Assembly: GCA_903858085.1 (NCBI GenBank)
Contig: CAIOHJ010000116.1
Span: 1 to 5,711 of the forward strand
Reading direction: 5' to 3'
Length of the DNA stretch: 5,711 nt
Source: an uncultured Chloroflexota bacterium
GTDB lineage: Bacteria > Chloroflexota > Anaerolineae > Caldilineales > Caldilineaceae
Part shown: positions 1 through 5,711 of the stretch, piece after piece
How positions within the stretch are numbered: the first letter of the stretch is position 1
Layout of the letters: every line of letters begins with the position of its first letter
The notes under the pieces: model-generated
Seen by the model: the letters and a program-made list of their open reading frames with translations, nothing else
Databases searched by the model: none
What the model was told of the DNA's origin: nothing
Position numbers and translations under genes: made by a program

Positions 1-593
1 GCGTGGGTGACAAAAATGCTGTATTCGACGCCTTCTTTTGGCAGAACAGCCAACGCAGCCGCATACGATTCCAGTGCGGTCCCTGTACTGGCGCCGTAGT
101 AACGCATCCCATATACCCGTATGCCGGGCTTTGGCTCGCAATAGGCACCTTGGCGACGCTGAGGATCCCAAGGAGTCAGCACCAGACGTCCTTCACTGTT
201 TTCAGCGTCGAGCAGAATCAGCAGCCCCTGCAACGCCAGAAACTTCATCCAGCCGATCGTCTCCGCGTAGTAGGCTCGTTCGTGGTTGCCTTCTACGGCA
301 ATGCAAGGGATTCCCGCCTCCCGCAACCGGCTGAGCCCGCGGATAGCCTGGTTGAGCGTGAGCGCGTCCAACGAACGCTTGTGAAAAAGGTCGCCAGCCA
401 GCACGACAAAGTCAACCGGGCCGGCCACCTCTTCGTCAAAACGAACAATCTGACCACGGCGCGGCTGATAGACTCCCGTCGCCTTGTCGATCACGGCCTG
501 AAAAGCCGCTGCAAAGTCGTTGAAGCGCTCCTTGTGCCCATACTGCATGTACCCAAGATGGATGTCCGCGCAGTGCAAAAACCGTATCTTCAT
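1..593 (-). CDS. SbcD-like metallophosphoesterase (DNA repair exonuclease family), 3' end cut by the window edge
   Basis: Calcineurin-like metallophosphoesterase of the SbcD/Mre11-type nuclease group. Family members use two metal ions to cut DNA, usually with an SbcC/Rad50-like ATPase. Reading the minus strand from the ATG at 593 gives 197 codons plus two bases with no stop. Phosphoesterase motifs appear in order: ADIHLG (D10, H12), LAGDLFHKR (D68), EGNHER (N103, H104), and THA at the very edge (H197), where the family normally continues HAG. All expected metal ligands up to that point are present. The C-terminal part, including the last GxH motif and any capping domain, lies outside the window. 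The start fits because MKIRFLHCADIHLG is the usual N-terminus of the family. AGAGG lies 11 bases upstream, a rather long spacing. It follows the GNAT gene by 51 bp on the same strand and may be co-transcribed. Family assignment is firm; whether it is a true SbcD or a related phosphoesterase is open, since no SbcC partner is visible. Confidence 0.9.
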   Translation of the reverse strand, partial: MKIRFLHCADIHLGYMQYGHKERFNDFAAAFQAVIDKATGVYQPRRGQIVRFDEEVAGPVDFVVLAGDLFHKRSLDALTLNQAIRGLSRLREAGIPCIAVEGNHERAYYAETIGWMKFLALQGLLILLDAENSEGRLVLTPWDPQRRQGAYCEPKPGIRVYGMRYYGASTGTALESYAAALAVLPKEGVEYSIFVTH

Positions 594-604
594 GTTCTGT
601 GTCG

Positions 605-638
605 CCTCTTTTGGGAGGGAGATCTGCCCAAAGGCAGA
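605..638 (-). promoter_or_regulatory. Small hairpins in the spacer between the GNAT and phosphoesterase genes
   Basis: On the minus strand a perfect 6-bp stem TCTGCC/GGCAGA with loop TTTG lies at 638-623, just after the GNAT stop. A second, weaker stem CCTC/GAGG (618-615 with 608-605) overlaps the AGAGG that would serve as ribosome binding site for the phosphoesterase. There is no U-run behind the first stem, so it is not a classical Rho-independent terminator. It could stabilise an mRNA end, affect translation of the next gene, or be chance. Confidence 0.2.
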
Positions 639-644
639 GAAGTG

Positions 645-1691
645 TCAAGCCAGCTCGCTGCCAGACGCCTCCGCCAACCTGCAGCGCATCGTCATCAAGG
701 TGCGTTGCACAACAAAGCCGACCTGGGCAAGATGGTCGAGCAGACTCTGCTGTTCGATGCTGACGCTGATACACACCGGCCAGCGGGGAAATTCCTGCAA
801 CTGCCAGAGCGCCCAGTCGAGCAGTTGGAGATCATACAGCCCATACTGTTCTGGGCGAGCCCACAGTTGCAGCGTATGTTCTCCCCGCCAATAGCGGGCA
901 GTGAGCAGCAGCGCCGCCTCAAAACGGGAGGAGTTTTGGACGGCACGCCGATACACCACGTTGCGCCCCGCCACATTCCAAAACCATTCAGCCAACCGGC
1001 CCTCAAAGGTCATCTGAAAATCGCCCAGCTGGATGCCCCGCCACCACTGCGCCAGCGGGCCCATCTGGTGGCTGGCCAGTTCATACAGGGCCGTCCAGTC
1101 TGCCGCCACAAACGTTTTGAGCGCCTTTGTCTCTGACGGCTTCTCGATGGACGGCACACGGGCTGCCCGCACTTCGGCGATCCCCCCCACATCCTCGAAG
1201 CCCAGGCTCTGGTAAAGGTGGCGGGCGACTGTATTGCCCGCATAAACTTGTAACACTGCCCACTGCCCCCCTGCCTGCGTGGCGTGCTCCAAGGCTTTTT
1301 CCACCAATTGCCGAGAAATCCCGCGACCTCGATAGGCTGGCGCCACTGCTACGTTGGCGATCTGCCAACGGGTGGCGTATTTGTCCGCGCGCTGAACCGT
1401 CACATTGCCGACCACAGCCCCCCGATCCACCCAGACAAATCCACTTAAAAAATCGTTGAATTCGCCCGTGCTGCGGTTGAGAACGCCAAGCAGGCCGCCA
1501 AAGTGACTCATGGCACGCATCTCCCGCAACGCCACCGCACCCCGTCCGTTCAATTCACGCGCAAAAGAGACCGCAATCAGCTCAGCCACCGGCCCCAGAT
1601 CACGGCTCAGATCAAACGGACGGATTCCGGTCTCCACCTGCGGGTTGTAGGCAGAAGTAGGCACTGTGACCGTTCTTTTGAAGCTAGACAA
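645..1691 (-). CDS. GNAT-family N-acetyltransferase with a degenerate second GNAT-like half
   Basis: Probable acetyl-CoA-dependent N-acetyltransferase of 348 aa, substrate unknown. The first half (about residues 22-170) is a clear GNAT fold: motif A, with the acetyl-CoA pyrophosphate loop, is VAVAPAYRGRGISRQLVEKA (residues 114-133, RGRG at 121-124), and motif B is ARHLYQSLGF (156-165). The second half (about 190-340) has no RxxGxG loop. It ends with a helix, a strand and GF followed by RTLMTM, the layout of the end of a GNAT domain, so it looks like a decayed tandem copy; this is inference. Single-domain GNAT proteins are usually 140-180 aa, so the length also fits two lobes. The start chosen is TTG at 1691: an in-frame stop lies two codons upstream, and a long Shine-Dalgarno match precedes it. 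A GTG at 1664 is the alternative and would remove nine residues outside the domain. The gene is on the same strand as grpE and the phosphoesterase, with no functional link apparent. Confidence 0.85.
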   Translation of the reverse strand: MSSFKRTVTVPTSAYNPQVETGIRPFDLSRDLGPVAELIAVSFARELNGRGAVALREMRAMSHFGGLLGVLNRSTGEFNDFLSGFVWVDRGAVVGNVTVQRADKYATRWQIANVAVAPAYRGRGISRQLVEKALEHATQAGGQWAVLQVYAGNTVARHLYQSLGFEDVGGIAEVRAARVPSIEKPSETKALKTFVAADWTALYELASHQMGPLAQWWRGIQLGDFQMTFEGRLAEWFWNVAGRNVVYRRAVQNSSRFEAALLLTARYWRGEHTLQLWARPEQYGLYDLQLLDWALWQLQEFPRWPVCISVSIEQQSLLDHLAQVGFVVQRTLMTMRCRLAEASGSELA

Positions 1692-1692
1692 A

Positions 1693-1703
1693 GATCACCG
1701 CCC
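1693..1703 (-). promoter_or_regulatory. Extended Shine-Dalgarno sequence deciding the TTG start of the GNAT gene
   Basis: The minus strand reads GGGCGGTGATC, matching 9 of 11 bases of the consensus AGGAGGTGATC, which is complementary to the 3' end of 16S rRNA. The GGCGG core sits 6 bases before TTG at 1691. This spacing supports TTG over the internal GTG at 1664, which has no comparable site. Confidence 0.5.
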
Positions 1704-1856
1704 GCACAGCCTGGCGGACAGAGAGGGGATGACGGCGATCAAATCGTCCACCTGTCGCGCCAGGTCGTCATTCTGGTCGGCGCTCGCCCCCCTGCCAGAG
1801 AGAACGAAGCTGCGCACGCACGAGGACGGTGCCTGTTTGGGTCTGATAGGCGTCAC
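1695..1856 (-). CDS. Possible small ORF of 53 codons in the grpE-GNAT gap; product unknown
   Basis: This is the only candidate gene in the 204-bp gap 1692-1895, which otherwise shows no RNA gene, repeat or terminator. A GTG at 1856 is preceded by AGAGGG (1867-1862) at a good 5-base spacing. The frame runs 53 codons to a TGA at 1697-1695, which lies inside the ribosome binding site of the GNAT gene and would couple the two. The predicted peptide is basic in its first half, and its second half (ADQNDDLARQVDDLIAVIPS) looks like an amphipathic helix. About four fifths of third positions are G or C. I do not recognise it, and there is no signal peptide, cysteine pair or known motif. A neighbouring frame also looks protein-like upstream of a run of six G (minus strand), so this could instead be the remains of a frameshifted gene, or plain non-coding DNA. 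Confidence 0.22.
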   Translation of the reverse strand: MTPIRPKQAPSSCVRSFVLSGRGASADQNDDLARQVDDLIAVIPSLSARLCGR

Positions 1857-1895
1857 ACTTTCCCTCTTTCCACCAGCGCCATGCGTTCTTAAGAT

Positions 1896-2540
1896 CTAGC
1901 TGGCTACACGCACCAAAGCAGGTCGCAACACCTGCCCCTTGAGCGTATACCCTGCACGCAACGTCTCCACGATCTGTCCGCTTTCCACTTCTTCGCTCGG
2001 TACACTTGCGATCGCTTCGTGCAGAGTCGGGTCAAAAAGCCCTTCGCCAGCCACCCTCACCACCCCTTCGTCTTCCAGCATCCCTCGCAGCTTGCGCTGG
2101 ATCTGGCGAAATCCCTCTACCCAGGCTGTCTGGCCGATCTCTTCGTTCGGCAAATTGGCGAAGGCCAGCTCAAAATCATCCAGAGCAGGCAAAATTCTCC
2201 GAATCATGTGTGCGCTGACCCGCTCCATTTCCTCCGCCAGTTGACGCTCCTGGCGTCGCCGGCTGTTTTGGAATTCTGCAGCCAGACGCTGAGATTTTTC
2301 GGTGATCCCCGCACACTCCTGCCGAGCCTCAGCCAGTTCAGCCTCCAACCGAGCAATCCTGTCCAAAAATTCAGCGACGGCAGATTCTTCTGCACGCGCC
2401 TCGGCGCCCTCCCCGACAGGCTCTTGTGTGCTCTGCGTACCATCCACCTGGGCCTCTACAGACTCTGCCGCCGACTCTGCCGTCCCGTTCTTCGCCATTT
2501 CGCTGTCGTTCATGGTTTTGTTGTCGATTTCTTCAGCCAT
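1896..2540 (-). CDS. grpE: GrpE, nucleotide exchange factor of the DnaK chaperone
   Basis: GrpE, 214 aa, a cytoplasmic dimeric co-chaperone that releases ADP from DnaK so that the chaperone can drop its substrate. The first ~55 residues are acidic and low-complexity, as is common in the family. Residues ~56-110 form the long coiled coil (FLDRIARLEAELAEARQE, then AEFQNSRRRQERQ, where many homologues have NYRKR). ILPALDDFELAF (116-127) is the conserved four-helix-bundle segment. The C-terminal beta domain that contacts DnaK carries FDPTLHEAI (169-177) and ends with LRAGYTLKGQVLRPALVRV, as expected. Length is normal and nothing is broken. The start at 2540 has no strong ribosome binding site; the next in-frame ATG, codon 10, is an alternative that would not touch the folded domain. 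It follows hrcA by 31 bp, so the two are almost certainly one operon. dnaK and dnaJ, the usual downstream partners, do not follow within the window. Confidence 0.96.
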   Translation of the reverse strand: MAEEIDNKTMNDSEMAKNGTAESAAESVEAQVDGTQSTQEPVGEGAEARAEESAVAEFLDRIARLEAELAEARQECAGITEKSQRLAAEFQNSRRRQERQLAEEMERVSAHMIRRILPALDDFELAFANLPNEEIGQTAWVEGFRQIQRKLRGMLEDEGVVRVAGEGLFDPTLHEAIASVPSEEVESGQIVETLRAGYTLKGQVLRPALVRVAS

Positions 2541-2571
2541 CTTGTTTTACGTTTCTTGCTTTGGAAACAGT

Positions 2572-3621
2572 TCAACTGCCGCCATACATCTTTTCGATCT
2601 TCTCGCTCATCAGATCCGACACAAACCGGACCGCACCAATCGAACGCCCGTAGCGCATGCGCACAGGGCCAAGCACCCCCAACAGACCTGACATTCGATC
2701 GTTGACGCCGTAACGCGAGATCACCAGGCTGACGTCGCGCAGCTCTGCATAGCGTCCATCCCCAGCAATCATCACATGCACGGTGTCGCTGCCAGGCAGG
2801 TCGTCTGCAATTTGCTCGAGCAGCTCCGGATCCTCTAACACCTGCACAACCCGCCGTGCGTTCTCGCTTTCAGCAAATTCAGGCGCGCGCAGCACCTCCG
2901 CCAACCCATCTCGAAAGACGACCCCCCCCTCATGCTGTTCGATCCGATGCATGGCATCGGCAGCAAGTTCGGCAACCTGACGCGCAAAGGGGGTCAACCG
3001 CACGGCGTGGGCCCGCATGCCGCTGCTCTCCAACCCAGCCAAATGGCTGTTCAACTCGTTGCTGGTACGGCTCAGCTCTGGCTGTTCCATCGGCTGGTCC
3101 AGGTCCAACAACTGCTGTTTGACCGTCCCTTCTTGCAGAACCAAGACCAGCAACACCTTGGTATCCTGAATGTGCACCAGCTCCAGATGTTTGAACGTAC
3201 ACCGCACAGTGCGCGGCGCAGTCGCTACCGCCGCACTTTGTGCAGTACGCGCCAGCACCGCGGTGCTGGCACGCAGCCAGTGGTCGACCTCGGCCGGCAG
3301 CTGCTGGAAACGACGGCGAATCAACGCCTGCTCCTCCGCAGCCAGCTCCAGATCGGCAACCAGGTAGTGCACAAAAAAGCGATACCCCAGGCCGGTCGGG
3401 ATCCGCCCCGCGCTGGTGTGCGGATGGGTCAACAGCCCCATCCGCTCCAGCGCAGCCAGCTCGTTGCGGACCGTGGCCGGACTGACCCCCAGGTCGTACT
3501 GTCCCACCAGCCCCGCACTGCCGACCGGCTGCGCAGTCTGCACAAACTCTTGGATCACGATGCGCAGCACATGGCGCTGACGCTCAGAAAGTGAATCGTA
3601 CGTAATCGTTTCGTCGTGCAT
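2572..3621 (-). CDS. hrcA: HrcA, heat-inducible transcription repressor
   Basis: HrcA, 349 aa, the usual length. Family members bind the CIRCE inverted repeat and repress groESL and dnaK operons until heat stress titrates GroEL, which they need for folding. The N-terminal winged helix spans about residues 10-90: LSERQRHVLRIVIQEFVQTA, the PVGS turn (32-35), the recognition helix VSPATVRNEL (46-55), and the wing HPHTSAGRIPTGLGYRFFV (66-84), which is highly typical. The middle (about 100-310) is the GAF-like dimerisation/inserted region, with FKHLELVHI and LLVLVLQEG strands. The C-terminus has the diagnostic GLLGVLGPVRMRYGRSIG (312-329). The start is the only reasonable one: ATG lies 3 bases after the TGA of the glycosylphosphotransferase gene, with no clear Shine-Dalgarno, which suggests translational coupling. 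No CIRCE (TTAGCACTC-N9-GAGTGCTAA) is visible upstream, so autoregulation is not evident here. Adjacency to grpE is classical; the polysaccharide gene upstream is not. Confidence 0.97.
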   Translation of the reverse strand: MHDETITYDSLSERQRHVLRIVIQEFVQTAQPVGSAGLVGQYDLGVSPATVRNELAALERMGLLTHPHTSAGRIPTGLGYRFFVHYLVADLELAAEEQALIRRRFQQLPAEVDHWLRASTAVLARTAQSAAVATAPRTVRCTFKHLELVHIQDTKVLLVLVLQEGTVKQQLLDLDQPMEQPELSRTSNELNSHLAGLESSGMRAHAVRLTPFARQVAELAADAMHRIEQHEGGVVFRDGLAEVLRAPEFAESENARRVVQVLEDPELLEQIADDLPGSDTVHVMIAGDGRYAELRDVSLVISRYGVNDRMSGLLGVLGPVRMRYGRSIGAVRFVSDLMSEKIEKMYGGS

Positions 3622-3624
3622 GGC

Positions 3625-5157
3625 TCAGTAGGCGTTGCGATTGGTGCCAAAAATCGTCTGCAAGACCGTCCGGATCAAAATCATGATGTCAAGCCCAATC
3701 GACCAGTTCTCAATGTACCACAGGTCGTATTTGGTCCGTTCCACAATCGAGGTGTCCCCACGCAGACCATTGACCTGCGCCCAGCCGGTCAACCCCGCTT
3801 TCTCACGATGCCGGTCCATGTAGCGCGGGATGATCTGCCGAAACTGCTCGACATAGACCGGCCGTTCAGGCCGCGGCCCCACCAGACTCATGTCCCCAAC
3901 CAATACGTTGACCAGCTGTGGCAATTCATCGACGTTAAAGCGCCGCATCACCGAGCCCAGTTTCGTCTTGCGCGGGTCGTCTGGCGTTGTCCACCCTGGC
4001 CCCTCTGTCTCCGCATCCTGACGCATCGAACGAAATTTGATAATTTTGAAGGGCCGGGCATCCAGCCCCATCCGCTCCTGCGAGAAAAAAACCGGGCCTG
4101 GGCTGTCCAGCTTGATCAGCAGCGCAGTCAACAACATGAACGGGCTCAACAACACCAGACCAAGACCGCTAAGGAGAATGTCGACTCCCCGCTTGGCCAC
4201 CAGCTTCCATCCCTGCAACGCCACATCGCGGATGGTCAACAGCGGCAGCCCTCCCAGGTCCCCGATCGTGACTTCGCTCGCCATGATCTGGAAAACATCC
4301 GGGAAAACCCGAATCCCTACCTTTTCACGCTCACAGAGGCTGATAATCGTCACCAAGTCCTGATGGCTGCTTTCAGGAAGCCCAATGATCACCTCGTCGA
4401 TCGCATAGCGATCGATCAAAAGGGGCACATCTCCCAACGTCCCCAACAAAGGAACATTCAATCCCAGAGGGGCCCGCTCGCTGCGGCCAGCATCGACAAT
4501 GCCAACCACCCGATATCCCAGCTTGGGATGGGCGCTCATTTTGTGCAACAACATCTGGCCGATTTCCCCGGCACCGATCAACAACACCCGGTCGTCCCCA
4601 ATCCCGCGCGCTTGAATCGCCCACTGCAGCTGAGCATGCAGGACACGCCCCAGAACATCGTAGGCCACAGTGAGCGCACTTCCCAACAACACCAACGCCC
4701 GATGGTATTCAAAGTCACGCGCCAGCAACGTCAACAAAGCAACCGTAAAAAACATCGTCAGGACGTTGTAGCTGACAATTTTGAACAATTCATCCAGATG
4801 CGTGATCGGTCGGCGACGCTGGTACATCTGCTGGCTGAAATAGAGAATCAGCATCACCCCCATGTAGACCGCTGGCAGCGGCAGAAATTCCACAAACTCG
4901 CCGATGACAAATTCAGGGTTGCGCTGCAACAACGCATGCGCAGACCCAAAAGCCAGCCACACACTGCCAAGATCGATCCCCACCAATCCCAACATCAAAA
5001 AAAACTGGGCACGCTTCAGCACCCCAGGACGGCCGGAGCGACGCGCTCCGTATTCGTTTTGTCCCCCCCGCTCTGAAAGAGTGTTCTGCATCTGAATGCT
5101 ATCCAACTCACTGTACATTCGCTGCGTTCGCACCCAGCCGTTGCCCGTCCCGGCCAT
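3625..5157 (-). CDS. Exopolysaccharide polyprenyl glycosylphosphotransferase (initiating sugar-phosphate transferase)
   Basis: Membrane enzyme of the WcaJ/WbaP type, up to 510 aa. It transfers a sugar-1-phosphate from a UDP-sugar to undecaprenyl phosphate, the first step of capsule, exopolysaccharide or O-antigen assembly. Hydrophobic segments lie at about 52-72, 92-110, 128-146 and 152-170. A Rossmann-like CoA-binding/epimerase-like domain follows (VLLIGAGEIG, 191-200). The last membrane-associated helix is about 324-348, and the catalytic bacterial sugar transferase domain runs to the end: KRGVDI (322-327), SPGPVFFSQERMG (352-364), KFRSMR (374-379), DELPQL (410-415), SLVGPRPERP (424-433), GLTGWAQVNGLRG (455-467), YDLWYIENWS (477-486), and terminal NAY. 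The start is uncertain. ATG 5157 gives a 50-base overlap with the upstream glycosyltransferase; ATG 5118 overlaps by 11 bases; ATG 5091 leaves a 16-base gap. All lie before the first membrane segment, and none has a strong ribosome binding site. The sugar specificity cannot be read from the sequence. Confidence 0.95.
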   Translation of the reverse strand: MAGTGNGWVRTQRMYSELDSIQMQNTLSERGGQNEYGARRSGRPGVLKRAQFFLMLGLVGIDLGSVWLAFGSAHALLQRNPEFVIGEFVEFLPLPAVYMGVMLILYFSQQMYQRRRPITHLDELFKIVSYNVLTMFFTVALLTLLARDFEYHRALVLLGSALTVAYDVLGRVLHAQLQWAIQARGIGDDRVLLIGAGEIGQMLLHKMSAHPKLGYRVVGIVDAGRSERAPLGLNVPLLGTLGDVPLLIDRYAIDEVIIGLPESSHQDLVTIISLCEREKVGIRVFPDVFQIMASEVTIGDLGGLPLLTIRDVALQGWKLVAKRGVDILLSGLGLVLLSPFMLLTALLIKLDSPGPVFFSQERMGLDARPFKIIKFRSMRQDAETEGPGWTTPDDPRKTKLGSVMRRFNVDELPQLVNVLVGDMSLVGPRPERPVYVEQFRQIIPRYMDRHREKAGLTGWAQVNGLRGDTSIVERTKYDLWYIENWSIGLDIMILIRTVLQTIFGTNRNAY

Positions 5158-5711
5158 ACCGCCAGAGGTGCGCTGTTACATCCAGCCCCCCCTTCACCAC
5201 AATCCCCAACAGGATCACCCTGTCCAAAAGCCAGGGAGTCTTGCTCCGGTAGTGCTTTGCATAAAAAAGCCACATCGCCTCGTAAAAATCGATCCGGCTC
5301 TTGCTGCTGCGGCTGCTGGCAGCTTCTTTGACATGGGTGATCTCGACAGCCCCATTGTACCAGATCTCCCAGCCAACATCCTTGATGCGCTTGGCCCAAT
5401 CCAAATCTTCGCCGTACATGAAAAATCGTTCGTCCAATAGCCCTACATCCCGAATCGCCTCGCGACGAACCTGCATGTAGGCACCTACCACAGAATCGAC
5501 CGGGTGGACTGCATCCTCAGGCCAATACGCCAGATTGTACGCGTTGAACCGTCGGCTACGCGAAAAAATCTTGCTCAGCCCGACCATACGGTAAAAACTT
5601 ACCTGGGGCGTTGGAAAACTGCGCCGACACGCCCGATCCAGGGTGCCGTCAGGCCGACGCACACGGGGCCCTGCCGCCCCAATCGCCGGATGGGCATCCA
5701 TGTAGGCCACC
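5108..5711 (-). CDS. Family 2 glycosyltransferase (rhamnosyltransferase-like), 5' part outside the window
   Basis: C-terminal ~200 residues of a GT-A fold glycosyltransferase, probably adding one sugar to a lipid-linked or surface polysaccharide on the cytoplasmic face of the membrane. The visible part starts around AYMDAHPAIGAAGPRV, followed by PDGTLDRACRRSFPTP, the hallmark of the WbbL/rhamnosyltransferase-like branch. Next come VDSVVGAYMQVRREA (residues 71-85 of the fragment) and DERFFMYGEDLDW (93-105), where E101-D102 correspond to the acidic residues of the acceptor site. ITHVKEAASS (124-133) provides the conserved histidine. A hydrophobic stretch at about 161-180 may associate with the membrane. 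A GTG at the window edge is not the start: the family needs about 100 more N-terminal residues with the nucleotide-binding and DxD motifs. Its stop lies inside the N-terminal coding region of the glycosylphosphotransferase if that gene starts at 5157, indicating one polysaccharide operon. The transferred sugar is unknown. Confidence 0.92.
   Translation of the reverse strand, partial: VAYMDAHPAIGAAGPRVRRPDGTLDRACRRSFPTPQVSFYRMVGLSKIFSRSRRFNAYNLAYWPEDAVHPVDSVVGAYMQVRREAIRDVGLLDERFFMYGEDLDWAKRIKDVGWEIWYNGAVEITHVKEAASSRSSKSRIDFYEAMWLFYAKHYRSKTPWLLDRVILLGIVVKGGLDVTAHLWRYGRDGQRLGANAANVQ

Noticed and set aside
3..1136. A 377-codon open frame on the plus strand
   Set aside because: It runs antisense across two different recognisable genes (SbcD-like phosphoesterase and GNAT) and across the spacer between them. 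Its product has no motif and a low-complexity basic composition.
1692..1895. Possible Rho-independent terminator or CIRCE element in the gap after grpE
   Set aside because: I looked for a GC-rich stem followed by a T-run on the minus strand, and for a TTAGCACTC/GAGTGCTAA pair. Neither is there; only short palindromes such as TCTTAAGA are visible next to the grpE stop.
2019..2705. Plus-strand open frame opposite grpE and the end of hrcA, and a similar one at 2932-3594 opposite hrcA
   Set aside because: Both are shadows of clearly coding minus-strand genes, with no recognisable protein features.
4661..4690. The GAGCGCACT-like string, considered as half of a CIRCE operator
   Set aside because: There is no matching inverted half at 9-base spacing, and it lies within a conserved coding region.
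3616..5076. A 486-codon open frame on the plus strand opposite the glycosylphosphotransferase gene
   Set aside because: The minus strand here encodes an unmistakable, full-length enzyme with all family motifs. The plus-strand translation is rich in Q, H, R and P with no domain, as expected for the antisense frame of a GC-biased gene.
5700..5711. GTG at 5710 as a real start of the family 2 glycosyltransferase
   Set aside because: The visible protein starts in the middle of the catalytic domain; the nucleotide-binding N-terminal part must lie beyond the window.

Overview
All convincing genes in this window lie on the minus strand, so in transcription order the window is read from its right end to its left. 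The order is: the C-terminal part of a family 2 glycosyltransferase (cut by the window edge), a polyprenyl glycosylphosphotransferase, hrcA, grpE, a 204-bp gap with at most one doubtful small ORF, a two-lobed GNAT acetyltransferase-like protein, and the N-terminal part of an SbcD-like metallophosphoesterase (cut by the other edge). The DNA is moderately GC-rich with GC-biased third codon positions. The protein flavours (HrcA with GrpE, an SbcD-like phosphoesterase with an ADIHLGY start, a GNAT protein with a degenerate second half) remind me most of Chloroflexota, for example the Anaerolineae/Caldilineae. That placement rests on memory of family flavour, not on a marker, and is tentative.

Right part (3625-5711): two surface-polysaccharide genes. 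The polyprenyl glycosylphosphotransferase starts glycan assembly by putting a sugar-1-phosphate onto undecaprenyl phosphate at the membrane. The family 2 glycosyltransferase, of the rhamnosyltransferase-like type, would add a later sugar. Their ends overlap, so they are probably translated from one message.

Middle part (1896-3621): hrcA, the heat-shock repressor, begins 3 bases after the glycosylphosphotransferase stop, and grpE follows 31 bases later. GrpE is the nucleotide exchange factor of DnaK. No CIRCE operator is visible anywhere in the window, and neither dnaK nor dnaJ follows grpE, so this pair is separated from the usual hrcA-grpE-dnaK-dnaJ layout and appears to ride on a polysaccharide transcript.

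Left part (1-1895): the gap between grpE and the GNAT gene has no terminator that I can see. It holds a possible 53-codon ORF with a good ribosome binding site. The GNAT gene probably uses a TTG start behind a long Shine-Dalgarno match. After a 51-bp spacer with a small hairpin comes the SbcD-like nuclease gene, with its metal-binding motifs intact as far as the window goes.

I see no transposon, CRISPR array, tRNA or rRNA, and nothing that amounts to an undescribed system. The most unusual points are the genomic setting of hrcA-grpE and the short reading frames in the grpE-GNAT gap.
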